A stretch of DNA of 64,000 nucleotides. It comes from an uncultured Mesonia sp. Lineage in GTDB: Bacteria > Bacteroidota > Bacteroidia > Flavobacteriales > Flavobacteriaceae. The notes under the pieces are model-generated. The model did not search any database, was not told where the DNA came from, and worked only from the letters and a program-made list of their open reading frames with translations. Numbering within the stretch: the stretch's first letter is position 1; every line of letters begins with the position of its first letter. The position numbers were made by a program, and so were the translations under genes. This document shows positions 44,357 through 52,751 of the stretch, one piece after another. The DNA lies in contig CANLVH010000013.1 in assembly GCA_947494545.1 (NCBI GenBank), positions 1-64,000 of the forward strand, given 5' to 3'.

Positions 44357-44587
44357 ATGGCAAATTTAATGTACAGAATACGTTATTATTTTGAGCGCAA
44401 TGGTTTTTACGTAAGTTCTAGATTAGCAGATAGAATTGGTATGCGCGTAAAAAGTGTTCGTTTGTTTTTTATCTACCTTTCTTTTGCCACTCTGGGAATT
44501 GGTTTTGCTTTTTACCTCACGTTGGCATTTTGGTTGAGGTTGAAAGACTTAGTTTACACCAAAAGAACATCTGTTTTTGATTTGTAA
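44357..44587 (+). CDS. PspC-like small membrane protein, 76 aa
   Basis: Short PspC-type protein: ADRIGMRVKSVRLFFIYLSF followed by GIGFAFYLTLAFWL, a single or double membrane segment. It lies 20 bases after the DUF2851 gene and is probably cotranscribed. In known systems PspC senses envelope stress; that role here is inference. Confidence 0.82.
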   Translation: MANLMYRIRYYFERNGFYVSSRLADRIGMRVKSVRLFFIYLSFATLGIGFAFYLTLAFWLRLKDLVYTKRTSVFDL

Positions 44588-44723
44588 GTAAATTATTTGC
44601 GTTAAAATTACGGAGCTACTTCAATTTTTAGTGTTTTATCTTTTTAAAAAGTCTTTTTTTTAGGATATTGTGCCGTTAAAAATTTCTTAATTAGCCGTAA
44701 ACTTTAAATTTCAATAACAATTT

Positions 44724-46826
44724 ATGAAAAATAATATGCTTTCGTTCCTACTTGTTTGTATGGGTATTTTAACTGGAAATGCACAAGGTTTAGTAGAAGC
44801 AAATAGTGGAGAGCTAAAAGTTGATGCAAAAATTGAAAATCCGTCTAATTTAATAAACGATGGTTTTATAAGTTTAGAAGTAAGTGGCGGTACACCGCCA
44901 TATACTTACAAATGGAGTAATCCGGAAACTTCTTTAAGATCTAGCACCGCATCAAATTTAACAGAAGGTATTCCGTATCAAGTTATAATTACAGATGCAG
45001 ATCAAAACACGATTACAAAATCTTACCGCATAAAAGTAGAATCTGTTACCGAACATTTTAACGGTTTTTTTGCTCCTATTGTAGAAAGTATGGGGGCAAT
45101 TTTATTTTGGGACCCATTTGCTGCAGTAGGTATCTACGATCCTGTGGTTTATGCAGAAGGCAAACAAATTCCTATTCCGCGTTGGTCCGCAGAAACCGAT
45201 AAAAAATCGGTCTTGCAAAAATGGTTAAAACCAGAAGGTTCTAAAGTAAAGAGAGGAGAAGAAATTGCTATTGTTCAAAAAGACGGTAGAGAAGAGTTAC
45301 GCGTAACATCTCCTGCAAATGGTACTTTAACTTATTTAGTACAGGAAGGAAATGTTATTTTTAATCCAGATAACACACAACATAAAATAGAGCAAGGTGC
45401 GCATCACCTGGCAGAAATAAAATATGACGAACCAATTGCTTTAACGCATCCTAACGGCAATGTTAAAGAAAATGCTATACCTTTTATTGTGGTGTGGCTT
45501 ATTTTAGGAGCTACTTTCTTTACTATAAGAATGGGCTTTATTAATATTAGAGGTTTTAAACATAGTTTAGTTTTAGCAAAAGGAAAGTACGATGATCCTG
45601 GTGCTCCGGGAAAAATAACCCACTTTCAAGCACTTGCTACTGCGGTTTCTGCAACAGTTGGCTTGGGTAATATTGCCGGGGTGGCCGTAGCCGTTTCTTT
45701 AGGAGGTGCAGGAGCAACTTTCTGGATGATTGTAGCTGGTCTTTTAGGTATGTCTTCCAAATTTGTAGAATGCACACTAGGTGTAAAATACCGCTTTATA
45801 GATTCTGAAAATAGAATTTTTGGCGGACCAATGAATTATTTACGTTACGGTTTAGAAAAAAGAAATATGCGTGGTTTAGGAAAATTTCTAGCCGGTCTTT
45901 TTGCCGTGTTGGGAGTGGGAGCCTCGTTTGGTGGCGGAAATATGTTTCAAGCTAACCAGTCATTTAGCATTTTATCAGGACAATTTCCTGCCTTAGAAGG
46001 TAACGGCTTTTTATTTGGCTTGGTAATCGCAATTTTAGTAGGTGTTGTAATAATTGGTGGGATAAATAGTATTGCTAAAGTAACGGGAAAAGTAGTACCG
46101 TTTATGGCAATTATTTATGTTATTGGATGTCTAATTGTTATAGGATTTAATTTTGAAAATATTGGCGCTGCTTTTTCTGCAATAATTAATGGCGCTTTTT
46201 CTCCTAGTGCTTTAAAAGGTGGTGTTCTGGGCGTTCTTGTAGTTGGTTTTCAACGGGCAGCATTCTCTAACGAGGCAGGAGTAGGTTCTGCCGCTATTGC
46301 TCATAGTGCAGCCAAAACCCATCACCCACCATCAGAAGGTTTTGTGGCCTTATTAGAACCATTTATAGATACAGTTGTTGTATGTACGCTTACTGCGTTG
46401 GTGCTAATATTTACCGGAATGCACGAAGTTGAAGGCATAGGCGGGGTAGAGTTAACATCGCAAGCATTTGCCAGTGTTATTTCTTGGTTTCCTTATGTGT
46501 TGGCTGCTGCGGTATTTTTATTTGCGTTTTCTACCATGATTTCTTGGTCGTATTACGGTATGCGTGCTTGGACCTACCTTTTCGGGAAAAGTAAAAAGAC
46601 CGAGTTTATCTATAAAGTTATTTTCTGTGTTTTTGTAGTAGTTGGTGCTTCTATTAGTTTGGGCGCGGTACTAGATTTTTCAGATATGATGATTTTGGCA
46701 ATGTCATTCCCTAATATAATTGGATTATATATAATGTCTGGCGAGGTTCGAGAAGATTTGCGAGAATATTTTAGAAAATTAAAAGCCAACGAATTGTTTA
46801 CCAAACCGGAAAAGCAAAAGGTGTAA
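44724..46826 (+). CDS. AGCS symporter with SprB-like and lipoyl-like periplasmic domains (paralogue), 700 aa
   Basis: Same architecture as the protein at 38707. Signal peptide 1-20; SprB-like repeat at about 33-105 with GGTPPYTYKWSN at 55-66; ILFWDPFAAVGIYDP at 126-140; lipoyl-like domain at about 163-235 (LQKWLKPEGSKVKRGEEIAI, then SPANGTLTYLVQEG); AGCS core from about 251 (AIPFIVVWLILGATFF), with signature ATVGLGNIAG at 310-319. No modified lysine is seen at the lipoyl position. Thus the inserted domain lies between the N-terminal helix and TM1. It may sense a periplasmic ligand. It is close to its paralogue and probably arose by duplication. Confidence 0.86.
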   Translation: MKNNMLSFLLVCMGILTGNAQGLVEANSGELKVDAKIENPSNLINDGFISLEVSGGTPPYTYKWSNPETSLRSSTASNLTEGIPYQVIITDADQNTITKSYRIKVESVTEHFNGFFAPIVESMGAILFWDPFAAVGIYDPVVYAEGKQIPIPRWSAETDKKSVLQKWLKPEGSKVKRGEEIAIVQKDGREELRVTSPANGTLTYLVQEGNVIFNPDNTQHKIEQGAHHLAEIKYDEPIALTHPNGNVKENAIPFIVVWLILGATFFTIRMGFINIRGFKHSLVLAKGKYDDPGAPGKITHFQALATAVSATVGLGNIAGVAVAVSLGGAGATFWMIVAGLLGMSSKFVECTLGVKYRFIDSENRIFGGPMNYLRYGLEKRNMRGLGKFLAGLFAVLGVGASFGGGNMFQANQSFSILSGQFPALEGNGFLFGLVIAILVGVVIIGGINSIAKVTGKVVPFMAIIYVIGCLIVIGFNFENIGAAFSAIINGAFSPSALKGGVLGVLVVGFQRAAFSNEAGVGSAAIAHSAAKTHHPPSEGFVALLEPFIDTVVVCTLTALVLIFTGMHEVEGIGGVELTSQAFASVISWFPYVLAAAVFLFAFSTMISWSYYGMRAWTYLFGKSKKTEFIYKVIFCVFVVVGASISLGAVLDFSDMMILAMSFPNIIGLYIMSGEVREDLREYFRKLKANELFTKPEKQKV

Positions 46827-46847
46827 TGCAGTTTTAAACTTTTAAAT

Positions 46848-47735
46848 ATGTCATTTAATAAATCCCATTTCATCTTTACTAGAAGTCAACGAAATGGGAT
46901 TTTTTTTATGTTTTTAATTATTCTTGTTTTACTTGGCGGAATGTTTTGGGTAAATAAACAAACCCCCGAAAATAAATTAACCAAAACCCAAGAAGAAGAG
47001 TTTTTGGCAGTGCAAAAAGAGTTAGACTCTTTAAAAAAAGTACAAGCAAAAATTCAAAAAAAGACGTATAAAATCTATCCGTTTAATCCTAACTTTATTA
47101 CAGATTATAAAGGCTACACTTTAGGTATGTCGCCGGAAGAAATAGACAGGTTACACGCTTTTCGCGAAAAAGACCAATGGGTTAATTCTAAAGAAGATTT
47201 TCAAGAAGTTACCAAAATATCCGATTCTTTACTGAATAAGATAGCGCCGTATTTTAAATTCCCCGAATGGGTAACTACTCAAAATAACAATAAGAAAAGA
47301 AGAAAACAGCAAACTAAAGAATTACCGTATACCCAAAAAACAGATTTAAACGAGGCAACTGCAGCGCAATTAGAAGAGATTTCAGGAATTGGCAAAAAAT
47401 TAGCTTTACGTATACTTCGTTATCGCAGTAAACTAGGTGGCTTTGTTGCAGACATTCAAATAAAAGATATTTACGGATTAAAATACGAAACAGAGCAAAA
47501 ACTGTTGGCACGTTTTACAGTAAAAACTCCGCCATCCGTAAAGGTTTTAGACATAAACACTGCAAGCCTTATAGAGTTGTCTGAAATTGCTTATTTTGAT
47601 TATGAGTTGGCTCGGGAAATCGTTAATTACAGAGAGTTGCACCAAGGTATCAAAACTTTTGAAGAACTGGCCAAGATAGAAGATTTTCCGGCCTACCAAA
47701 TAGAGCGGATAAAACTTTATGTACAAATAAATTAG
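46848..47735 (+). CDS. ComEA-like helix-hairpin-helix protein, 295 aa
   Basis: One membrane helix near the N-terminus (IFFMFLIILVLLGGMFWV) then three helix-hairpin-helix units, for example LNEATAAQLEEISGIGKKLA and LDINTASLIELSEIAYFDYE. The family binds DNA, so a role in DNA uptake or envelope-associated DNA contact is possible. The first codons (46860-46902) contain a perfect terminator-like hairpin followed by T residues. I kept ATG 46848 because the family leader SHFIFTRSQRNGIF is encoded upstream of the membrane helix. Confidence 0.85.
   Translation: MSFNKSHFIFTRSQRNGIFFMFLIILVLLGGMFWVNKQTPENKLTKTQEEEFLAVQKELDSLKKVQAKIQKKTYKIYPFNPNFITDYKGYTLGMSPEEIDRLHAFREKDQWVNSKEDFQEVTKISDSLLNKIAPYFKFPEWVTTQNNNKKRRKQQTKELPYTQKTDLNEATAAQLEEISGIGKKLALRILRYRSKLGGFVADIQIKDIYGLKYETEQKLLARFTVKTPPSVKVLDINTASLIELSEIAYFDYELAREIVNYRELHQGIKTFEELAKIEDFPAYQIERIKLYVQIN
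46860..46907 (+). terminator. Terminator-like hairpin inside the ComEA-like gene start
   Basis: AAATCCCATTTC (46860-46871) pairs perfectly with GAAATGGGATTT (46891-46902), a 19-base loop, followed by a T run to 46907. It lies 34 bases after the AGCS stop codon but within the next coding sequence. Confidence 0.7.
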
Positions 47736-47829
47736 AAAAAATCAAAAAGTTAGCAATATTCTATGAATACTTGTTATTTTTGATGCAATCAGTTTATAAC
47801 AAGAAATTGCTATTAAAAATAAATAATAA

Positions 47830-48999
47830 ATGAACAGTACGTATTTTACAGAAGAGCACGAGCATTTTAGAAAAAGCTTTAGAGATTTTTTACAAAAAGA
47901 AGTAGTGCCGCATGTTGATAAATGGGAAAAAACAGGAACCATAGAACGCTTTATTTGGGGAAAATTTGGCGAGATGGGTTATTTTGGTCTTAACTACCCA
48001 GAAGAATACGGCGGTTTAAACTTAGATCTTTTTTATACCGTAATTTTTCTAGAAGAATTACAGCGCATTAATTCGGGTGGTTTTGCTGCAGCTATGTGGG
48101 CACACGCTTATTTGGCTATGACGCACTTAAACAAAGAAGGCGATGAGCGTATTAAAAAAGAATATTTAGCACCAAGTATTTCCGGAGAAAAAATTGGCTG
48201 TCTTTGTATTACAGAGCCTTTCGGCGGATCTGATGTTGCCGGTATGAAATCTACTGCGGTAAAAAAAGGAGATAAATATATTTTAAATGGTTCAAAAACC
48301 TTTATTACCAATGGTATTTATTCCGATTATTTGGTGGTAGCCGCAAAAACTTCCCCTGAAAAGGGTAATAAAGGAATGAGTATTTTTGTGGTAGATAGAG
48401 ACACGCCCGGTATTTCTGCAACAAAATTAGATAAATTGGGCTGGCGCGCTTCAGATACCGGAGAGATTGCATTTAACGATGTAGAAATCCCTGCTGAAAA
48501 TTTGATGGGAGAAGAAGGTCAAGGATTCCCATATATAATGCAGCATTTTGCTTTAGAGCGTCTAATTATGGGTATTAACGCCCACGCAAGAACCGAGTAT
48601 GCTTTAGAATATACTTTAAACTATATGTCTGAGCGAACTGCATTTGGTAAAACAATAGATAAGTTTCAAGCGCTACGCCATAAGATTGCAGATATAGCCA
48701 GCGAAGTAGAAATGGCCAAACAATTTAATTATGCCGTTGCCAAACAATTGGACGAAGGACATTATGTAGTAAAAGAAGCCAGTATGTCGAAGCTTTTATC
48801 TACAAAAATAGCGGATGAAGGTATAAATTCTTGCTTGCAATTTTTAGGTGGTTATGGCTATATGGAAGAATATCCGCTGGCAAGAATGCTACGCGATAGT
48901 CGCCTAGGGCCAATAGGAGGAGGCACAAGTGAAATTTTACGAGAAATTATCGCCAAAATGATCATAGATGGTAAGGAATACAAGCCGGCAGCGAAATAG
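47830..48999 (+). CDS. Acyl-CoA dehydrogenase (long-chain type), 389 aa
   Basis: FAD-dependent dehydrogenase of beta-oxidation. FAD/acyl motifs: CLCITEPFGGSDVAGMKSTA and LNGSKTFITNG. At the usual catalytic Glu site (as in YEGT of medium-chain enzymes) the sequence is GGGT, and instead Glu243 in ALERLIMGIN lies on the helix used by long-chain and isovaleryl-type enzymes. 389 residues, normal length. The 3' end is repeated in tandem downstream. A -7-like TATTTTTG at 47775-47782 may be its promoter. Confidence 0.92.
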   Translation: MNSTYFTEEHEHFRKSFRDFLQKEVVPHVDKWEKTGTIERFIWGKFGEMGYFGLNYPEEYGGLNLDLFYTVIFLEELQRINSGGFAAAMWAHAYLAMTHLNKEGDERIKKEYLAPSISGEKIGCLCITEPFGGSDVAGMKSTAVKKGDKYILNGSKTFITNGIYSDYLVVAAKTSPEKGNKGMSIFVVDRDTPGISATKLDKLGWRASDTGEIAFNDVEIPAENLMGEEGQGFPYIMQHFALERLIMGINAHARTEYALEYTLNYMSERTAFGKTIDKFQALRHKIADIASEVEMAKQFNYAVAKQLDEGHYVVKEASMSKLLSTKIADEGINSCLQFLGGYGYMEEYPLARMLRDSRLGPIGGGTSEILREIIAKMIIDGKEYKPAAK

Positions 49000-49177
49000 G
49001 TCTTTTTGATTATTTTGGCGAAAATGCCTTTCAAATTATCGCCAAAATGATCATAGATGGTAAGGAATACAAGCCTGCAGCGAAATTGGTCTTTTTGATT
49101 ATTTTGGCGAAAATGTCTTTCAAATTATCGCCAAAATGATCATAGATGGTAAGGAGTACAAGCCGGCAGCGAAATAG
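48944..49177 (+). repeat. 89-bp tandem repeat made of the acyl-CoA dehydrogenase 3' end
   Basis: Units begin at 48944, 49033 and 49122 (period 89, third one partial, to 49177). Each holds the last coding bases (AATGATCATAGATGGTAAGG) plus a spacer with TTTTGGCGA, which pairs with TCGCCAAAA of the next unit. Since 89 is not a multiple of three, the extra copies do not extend the protein; in copy 2 the stop triplet has become TTG. Confidence 0.9.
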
Positions 49178-49276
49178 TATATGATGAGGCAAATCTTTTT
49201 CTCTTTGCCTCTTTGCCTCTTTACCTCTTTTTCTCTTTCCTCTCAAGGTAGGTATGAAAATATTGTGATAGAGGTC

Positions 49277-49307
49277 TTTGTCAAGTGAAAAAATAAAATT
49301 AATTTTG
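49277..49307 (+). promoter_or_regulatory. Promoter of rpsU
   Basis: TTTG at 49277-49280, spacer of 19 and TAATTTTG at 49300-49307, a full Bacteroidota match. Confidence 0.8.
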
Positions 49308-49330
49308 CCGCCTGAAAATTCTAAAGGAAG

Positions 49331-49338
49331 GGAGGTGA
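49331..49338 (+). promoter_or_regulatory. Strong Shine-Dalgarno sequence of rpsU
   Basis: GGAGGTGA, 8 bases complementary to the 16S rRNA tail, with 7 bases between it and the ATG. Almost no other gene in the window has one. In flavobacteria bS21 helps to hide the anti-Shine-Dalgarno of the ribosome, and the rpsU leader is believed to use this for feedback. Confidence 0.9.
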
Positions 49339-49345
49339 ACCAACT

Positions 49346-49540
49346 ATGTTAAAAATACCAGTTAAAGACGGCGAAAATATAGAACGCGCGTTAAAACGAT
49401 TAAAAAGAAAATTTGATCGTACAAAAACAATGCGTAATCTTCGAGAGCGTAAAAGTTATTCTAAACCTTCTGTACTAAAAAGAGCGCAGCGACAGAAAGC
49501 TACCTACGTACAAAGTTTAAGAGATCAAGAAAACGTATAA
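49346..49540 (+). CDS. rpsU: Ribosomal protein bS21
   Basis: 64 residues, MLKIPVKDGENIERALKRLK with a Lys/Arg-rich body and RAQRQKATYVQSLRDQE at the end, the Bacteroidota form. Part of the small subunit near the 16S 3' end. It has an unusual strong Shine-Dalgarno sequence and a perfect promoter. A terminator follows, overlapping the Xer-type gene leader. Confidence 0.96.
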   Translation: MLKIPVKDGENIERALKRLKRKFDRTKTMRNLRERKSYSKPSVLKRAQRQKATYVQSLRDQENV

Positions 49541-49556
49541 TAGCTTGTTCACAAAA

Positions 49557-49608
49557 ATAAACGCTTACTTTGTAAAGTTTCCTAACTTTGCGAGGTAAGC
49601 GTTTTTTT
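49557..49608 (+). terminator. Terminator of rpsU touching the next start codon
   Basis: AAACGCTTAC pairs with GTAAGCGTTT across a 29-base loop, which also has an inner stem (TGTAAAGTT / AACTTTGCG region), followed by seven T. The next start codon ATG 49609 follows immediately. Confidence 0.75.
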
Positions 49609-50493
49609 ATGGATTTTTCTCAATTTAAAGATTATCTACGGCACGAAAAAAAATATTCTGTGCATACGGTGACTGCTTATTCTAAAGATTTGCTGCAGTT
49701 TGCAACTTTTATAAAAGAAAATTTTGAAGAAACCAACCTAAAAAAAGTTAACTACTCTTTAATTAGAAGCTATATTGTATATCTGTCAGATGCAAAAACT
49801 TCGAACAGAAGCATTAACAGAAAAATATCTTCCTTAAAAACTTATTACAAATTCCTGCTCAAAACCAAACAAATTAACGTCTCTCCGTTAAACAAACATA
49901 AAGCCCTTAAGGTGGCGCAACGTATTCAGACTCCCTTTTCGGTAGAAGAAATTCAAAATGCCATACAAGAAATACCTCTAGAAAGTTTTGAAGATTGGCG
50001 AGATAGGCTAGTGGTAGAGCTGCTATATTCTACAGGAATGCGGCGGGCAGAATTAATAAAAATTAGATTAACAGATGTAGGCATAGCTGCACGCCAAATT
50101 AAAATTCATGGTAAACGCAATAAAGAACGCATTGTTCCTCTACTTTCTTCTTCTATAGAGATTTTAAAAACGTATTTAGAGAAAAGGAGGGGAATAGCTG
50201 ACCCGACAAATGCCAATCATCTTCTGCTAACTAAAAAAGGCGAAAAACTTTACGGAACTTTGGTGTATAGAATTGTAAACAATTATTTTTCACGCGTTTC
50301 CAGCAAAGTAAAAAAAAGTCCACATATAATAAGACATAGTTTTGCAACCCATCTTTTAAACGAAGGTGCAAATTTAAATGCGGTAAAAGATTTATTGGGG
50401 CATTCTAGTTTGGCTTCCACGCAAGTGTACACCCATAACAATATAAAAGAGCTTAGTGAAATCTATAAAAATGCACATCCAAGAAACACTTAA
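49609..50493 (+). CDS. xerC: Tyrosine recombinase, XerC/XerD type, 294 aa
   Basis: Site-specific recombinase, likely resolving chromosome dimers. N-terminal SAM-like domain starts FSQFKDYLRHEKKYSVHTVTAYSKDL (part shown: FSQFKDYLRHEKKYS). Catalytic residues: Arg in TGMRRAELIKIR, HxxR in SPHIIRHSFATHLL, His in LLGHSSLASTQ and nucleophile Tyr in QVYTHNN. I chose ATG 49609, since an upstream in-frame ATG at 49588 lies inside the rpsU terminator. XerC or XerD cannot be separated. In other flavobacteria I recall a ribosome-hibernation gene (hpf/raiA) after it; none is seen here. Confidence 0.9.
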   Translation: MDFSQFKDYLRHEKKYSVHTVTAYSKDLLQFATFIKENFEETNLKKVNYSLIRSYIVYLSDAKTSNRSINRKISSLKTYYKFLLKTKQINVSPLNKHKALKVAQRIQTPFSVEEIQNAIQEIPLESFEDWRDRLVVELLYSTGMRRAELIKIRLTDVGIAARQIKIHGKRNKERIVPLLSSSIEILKTYLEKRRGIADPTNANHLLLTKKGEKLYGTLVYRIVNNYFSRVSSKVKKSPHIIRHSFATHLLNEGANLNAVKDLLGHSSLASTQVYTHNNIKELSEIYKNAHPRNT

Positions 50494-50630
50494 GAAAAAT
50501 ATATTTTCTAGCAAAAAATCGTCAAACGTTTAATGTGATTGATTTGTAGTGCTTTACGGAAAAAATAGTTCCATTAAAACAGGCTTTTTTCAGAGGGATT
50601 AAAAATATTTAAAAAAAAATAAAAAAAAGT

Positions 50631-50661
50631 TTTGCATAAAACATAAACAACTCTATATTTG
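50631..50661 (+). promoter_or_regulatory. Promoter of the tRNA-tuf cluster
   Basis: TTTG at 50631-50634, spacer of 19 bases, TATATTTG at 50654-50661, followed by CAG. Fits the Bacteroidota consensus exactly. Confidence 0.85.
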
Positions 50662-50711
50662 CAGTCCGTTAGAAACAACGGGCTTTTTAAAACTAAAAAG
50701 CTGAACAATTT

Positions 50712-50785
50712 GCCGATGTAGCTCAGCTGGCTAGAGCAGCTGATTTGTAATCAGCAGGTCGTGGGTTCGAGTCCCTCCATCGGCT
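50712..50785 (+). tRNA. tRNA-Thr (anticodon TGT)
   Basis: Acceptor GCCGATG pairs with CATCGGC, discriminator T. Anticodon loop TTTGTAA. T-arm GTGGGTTCGAGTCCC. CCA not encoded. Confidence 0.97.
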
Positions 50786-50819
50786 CTGTTCTATGAAATT
50801 TTGAAAGGTAAAATATTTT

Positions 50820-50902
50820 GGGGAGATACTCAAGCGGCCAACGAGGACAGACTGTAAATCTGTTGTCTTTCGACTTCGCAGGTTCGAATCCTGCTCTCCC
50901 CA
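50820..50902 (+). tRNA. tRNA-Tyr (anticodon GTA)
   Basis: Acceptor GGGGAGA with TCTCCCC, discriminator A; anticodon loop CTGTAAA; long variable arm (83 bases). T-arm GCAGGTTCGAATCCTGC. Confidence 0.97.
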
Positions 50903-50982
50903 CAAACTTGCAAAATATTAATGCAAGGTTCAAATCGTTTGGATTTGTAAAAATACAATAGCAATCTTTTAGGTTGCGTAAC

Positions 50983-51025
50983 GCGGGATTAGCTCTCCCG
51001 GTAGTTATCGGGATGGTAGAGCATC
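50983..51025 (+). pseudogene. 5'-half tRNA-Gly copy with inserted palindrome
   Basis: GCGGGATTAGCTC (50983-50995) copies the start of the tRNA-Gly at 51052, then TCCCGGTAGTTATCGGGA (50996-51013) replaces its D-loop bases AGT, then TGGTAGAGC (51014-51022) resumes the match. No anticodon or T-arm follows. Confidence 0.85.
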
Positions 51026-51051
51026 GTGATAATGTAAAAAAAGAGTGTAAT

Positions 51052-51124
51052 GCGGGAGTAGCTCAGTTGGTAGAGCGTCAGCCTTCCAAGCTGAATGTCG
51101 CCGGTTCGAACCCGGTCTCCCGCT
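51052..51124 (+). tRNA. tRNA-Gly (anticodon TCC)
   Basis: Acceptor GCGGGAG with CTCCCGC, discriminator T; anticodon loop CTTCCAA; T-arm CCGGTTCGAACCCGG. The stretch 51125-51272 after it holds small hairpins (AACAACCA with TGGTTGTT at 51241-51261) but no tRNA. Confidence 0.97.
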
Positions 51125-51272
51125 CTAACCTTTACTGGCAGGGCTTGGTTTGGTTCGTAGAGTGGTAAAGAAGTAGCTTGTAAAAGCTGGTCTCGGAGGT
51201 GAGGTGATAGTGGAAAATATATTTCCTTTTAGCTCTAGAAAACAACCAATTTGTGGTTGTTGTGTGTTTTAC

Positions 51273-51344
51273 GCCGACGTAGCTCAGGGGTAGAGCGCTT
51301 CCTTGGTAAGGAAGAGGCCACGAGTTCAAATCTCGTCGTTGGCT
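51273..51344 (+). tRNA. tRNA-Thr (anticodon GGT)
   Basis: Acceptor GCCGACG with CGTTGGC (one G-T pair), discriminator T; anticodon loop TTGGTAA. Confidence 0.97.
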
Positions 51345-51382
51345 CTAGTTTTGGGGTATTACTCCGGCGTTAAGTTTAAGGT

Positions 51383-51411
51383 AACCTAGCTGATATGACA
51401 GTAGGTTTTTT
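51383..51411 (+). terminator. Possible attenuator between tRNA-Thr and tuf
   Basis: AACCTAGCTG (51383-51392) pairs with CAGTAGGTT (51399-51407) with one bulge, followed by T residues. Transcripts may end or be attenuated here before tuf. Confidence 0.55.
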
Positions 51412-51463
51412 GTATTGTATAAAATAGAACACTAATATAAACTAAGATAAATAAGTATTAATT

Positions 51464-52651
51464 ATGGCAAAGGAAACTTATGATCGTTCCAAACCGCACT
51501 TAAATATAGGTACAATTGGACACGTAGATCACGGAAAAACTACTTTAACTGCTGCTATTACTAAGGTAATGGCTGATGCTGGATATTCAGAAGCTAGTGC
51601 TTTTGATCAAATTGACAATGCTCCTGAAGAAAAAGAAAGAGGTATAACAATTAACTCTTCGCACGTAGAGTACCAAACAGAAAAGCGTCACTATGCACAC
51701 GTTGACTGTCCTGGTCACGCCGATTATGTAAAGAACATGGTTACTGGTGCTGCTCAGATGGACGGTGCTATTTTGGTGGTTGCTGCTACAGACGGACCAA
51801 TGCCACAAACACGTGAGCATATCTTATTAGGTCGTCAGGTAGGTATTCCTAGAATCGTTACTTTTTTGAACAAAGTTGATTTAGTTGACGATGAGGAATT
51901 ATTAGAATTAGTAGAGATGGAAGTAAGAGATTTGCTTTCTTTCTATGAGTACGACGGAGATAATGCTCCTATCATTTCTGGTTCTGCTTTAGGTGCCTTA
52001 AACGGTGACGAAAAGTGGTCTAAAACTGTTATGGAGTTGATGGAAGCTGTTGATGAGTGGATAGAGTTGCCGCAGAGAGATGTTGATAAAGATTTCTTAA
52101 TGCCTATAGAAGATGTATTCTCTATTACTGGTCGTGGTACTGTTGCAACTGGTCGTATAGAAACTGGTGTTGCTAATACCGGAGATCCTGTAGAAATTAT
52201 TGGTATGGGGGCTGGTAAGCTTACTTCTACTATTACTGGAGTTGAGATGTTCCGTAAAATATTAGATAGAGGTGAAGCTGGTGATAACGTAGGTATTTTA
52301 TTAAGAGGTATAGAGAAAACTCAGATTACTCGTGGTATGGTAATTACTAAGCCCGGATCTGTAACTCCTCACGCTAAATTTAAAGCAGAGGTTTATATCT
52401 TGAAAAAAGAAGAAGGTGGTCGTCACACGCCATTCCATAATAACTACCGTCCACAGTTCTACGTAAGAACAACAGACGTGACTGGTACTATTAACTTGCC
52501 TGATGGTGTAGAAATGGTAATGCCTGGAGATAACGTAACTATTACTGTTGAGTTAATTCAGCCAATTGCTATGAACACAGGTTTACGTTTCGCTATCCGT
52601 GAAGGTGGTAGAACCGTAGGTGCTGGTCAGGTAACTGAAATTTTAGAATAA
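51464..52651 (+). CDS. tuf: Elongation factor Tu
   Basis: GTP-dependent carrier of aminoacyl-tRNA, 395 residues. G motifs [23 protein letters not shown] and SALGAL are all present, with the C-terminal barrels intact. Codons are biased toward a high-expression set. Flanked by tRNAs, as usual in this group. Confidence 0.98.
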   Translation: MAKETYDRSKPHLNIGTIGHVDHGKTTLTAAITKVMADAGYSEASAFDQIDNAPEEKERGITINSSHVEYQTEKRHYAHVDCPGHADYVKNMVTGAAQMDGAILVVAATDGPMPQTREHILLGRQVGIPRIVTFLNKVDLVDDEELLELVEMEVRDLLSFYEYDGDNAPIISGSALGALNGDEKWSKTVMELMEAVDEWIELPQRDVDKDFLMPIEDVFSITGRGTVATGRIETGVANTGDPVEIIGMGAGKLTSTITGVEMFRKILDRGEAGDNVGILLRGIEKTQITRGMVITKPGSVTPHAKFKAEVYILKKEEGGRHTPFHNNYRPQFYVRTTDVTGTINLPDGVEMVMPGDNVTITVELIQPIAMNTGLRFAIREGGRTVGAGQVTEILE

Positions 52652-52751
52652 GCGTAAGCTAAGTATAAGGTTAAGGTGTTTCGTGAAAACGGAATACCTT
52701 GACTTGTATTTATGGTTTAGTTTTCTTTCTTAATAAGATTCTAAACTATTT

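Noticed and set aside
48944..49177. Extension of the acyl-CoA dehydrogenase by repeats
   Set aside because: The period of 89 is not a multiple of three and the first copy keeps its TAG stop.
50723..50933. Minus-strand proteins of 60 aa containing DSNPRPADYKSAALAS-like strings
   Set aside because: They are the well-known spurious translations of tRNA-Tyr and tRNA-Thr antisense strands.
51125..51272. Extra tRNA-like stretch after tRNA-Gly
   Set aside because: Some D-arm-like letters are present, but no acceptor stem, anticodon or T-arm could be paired.
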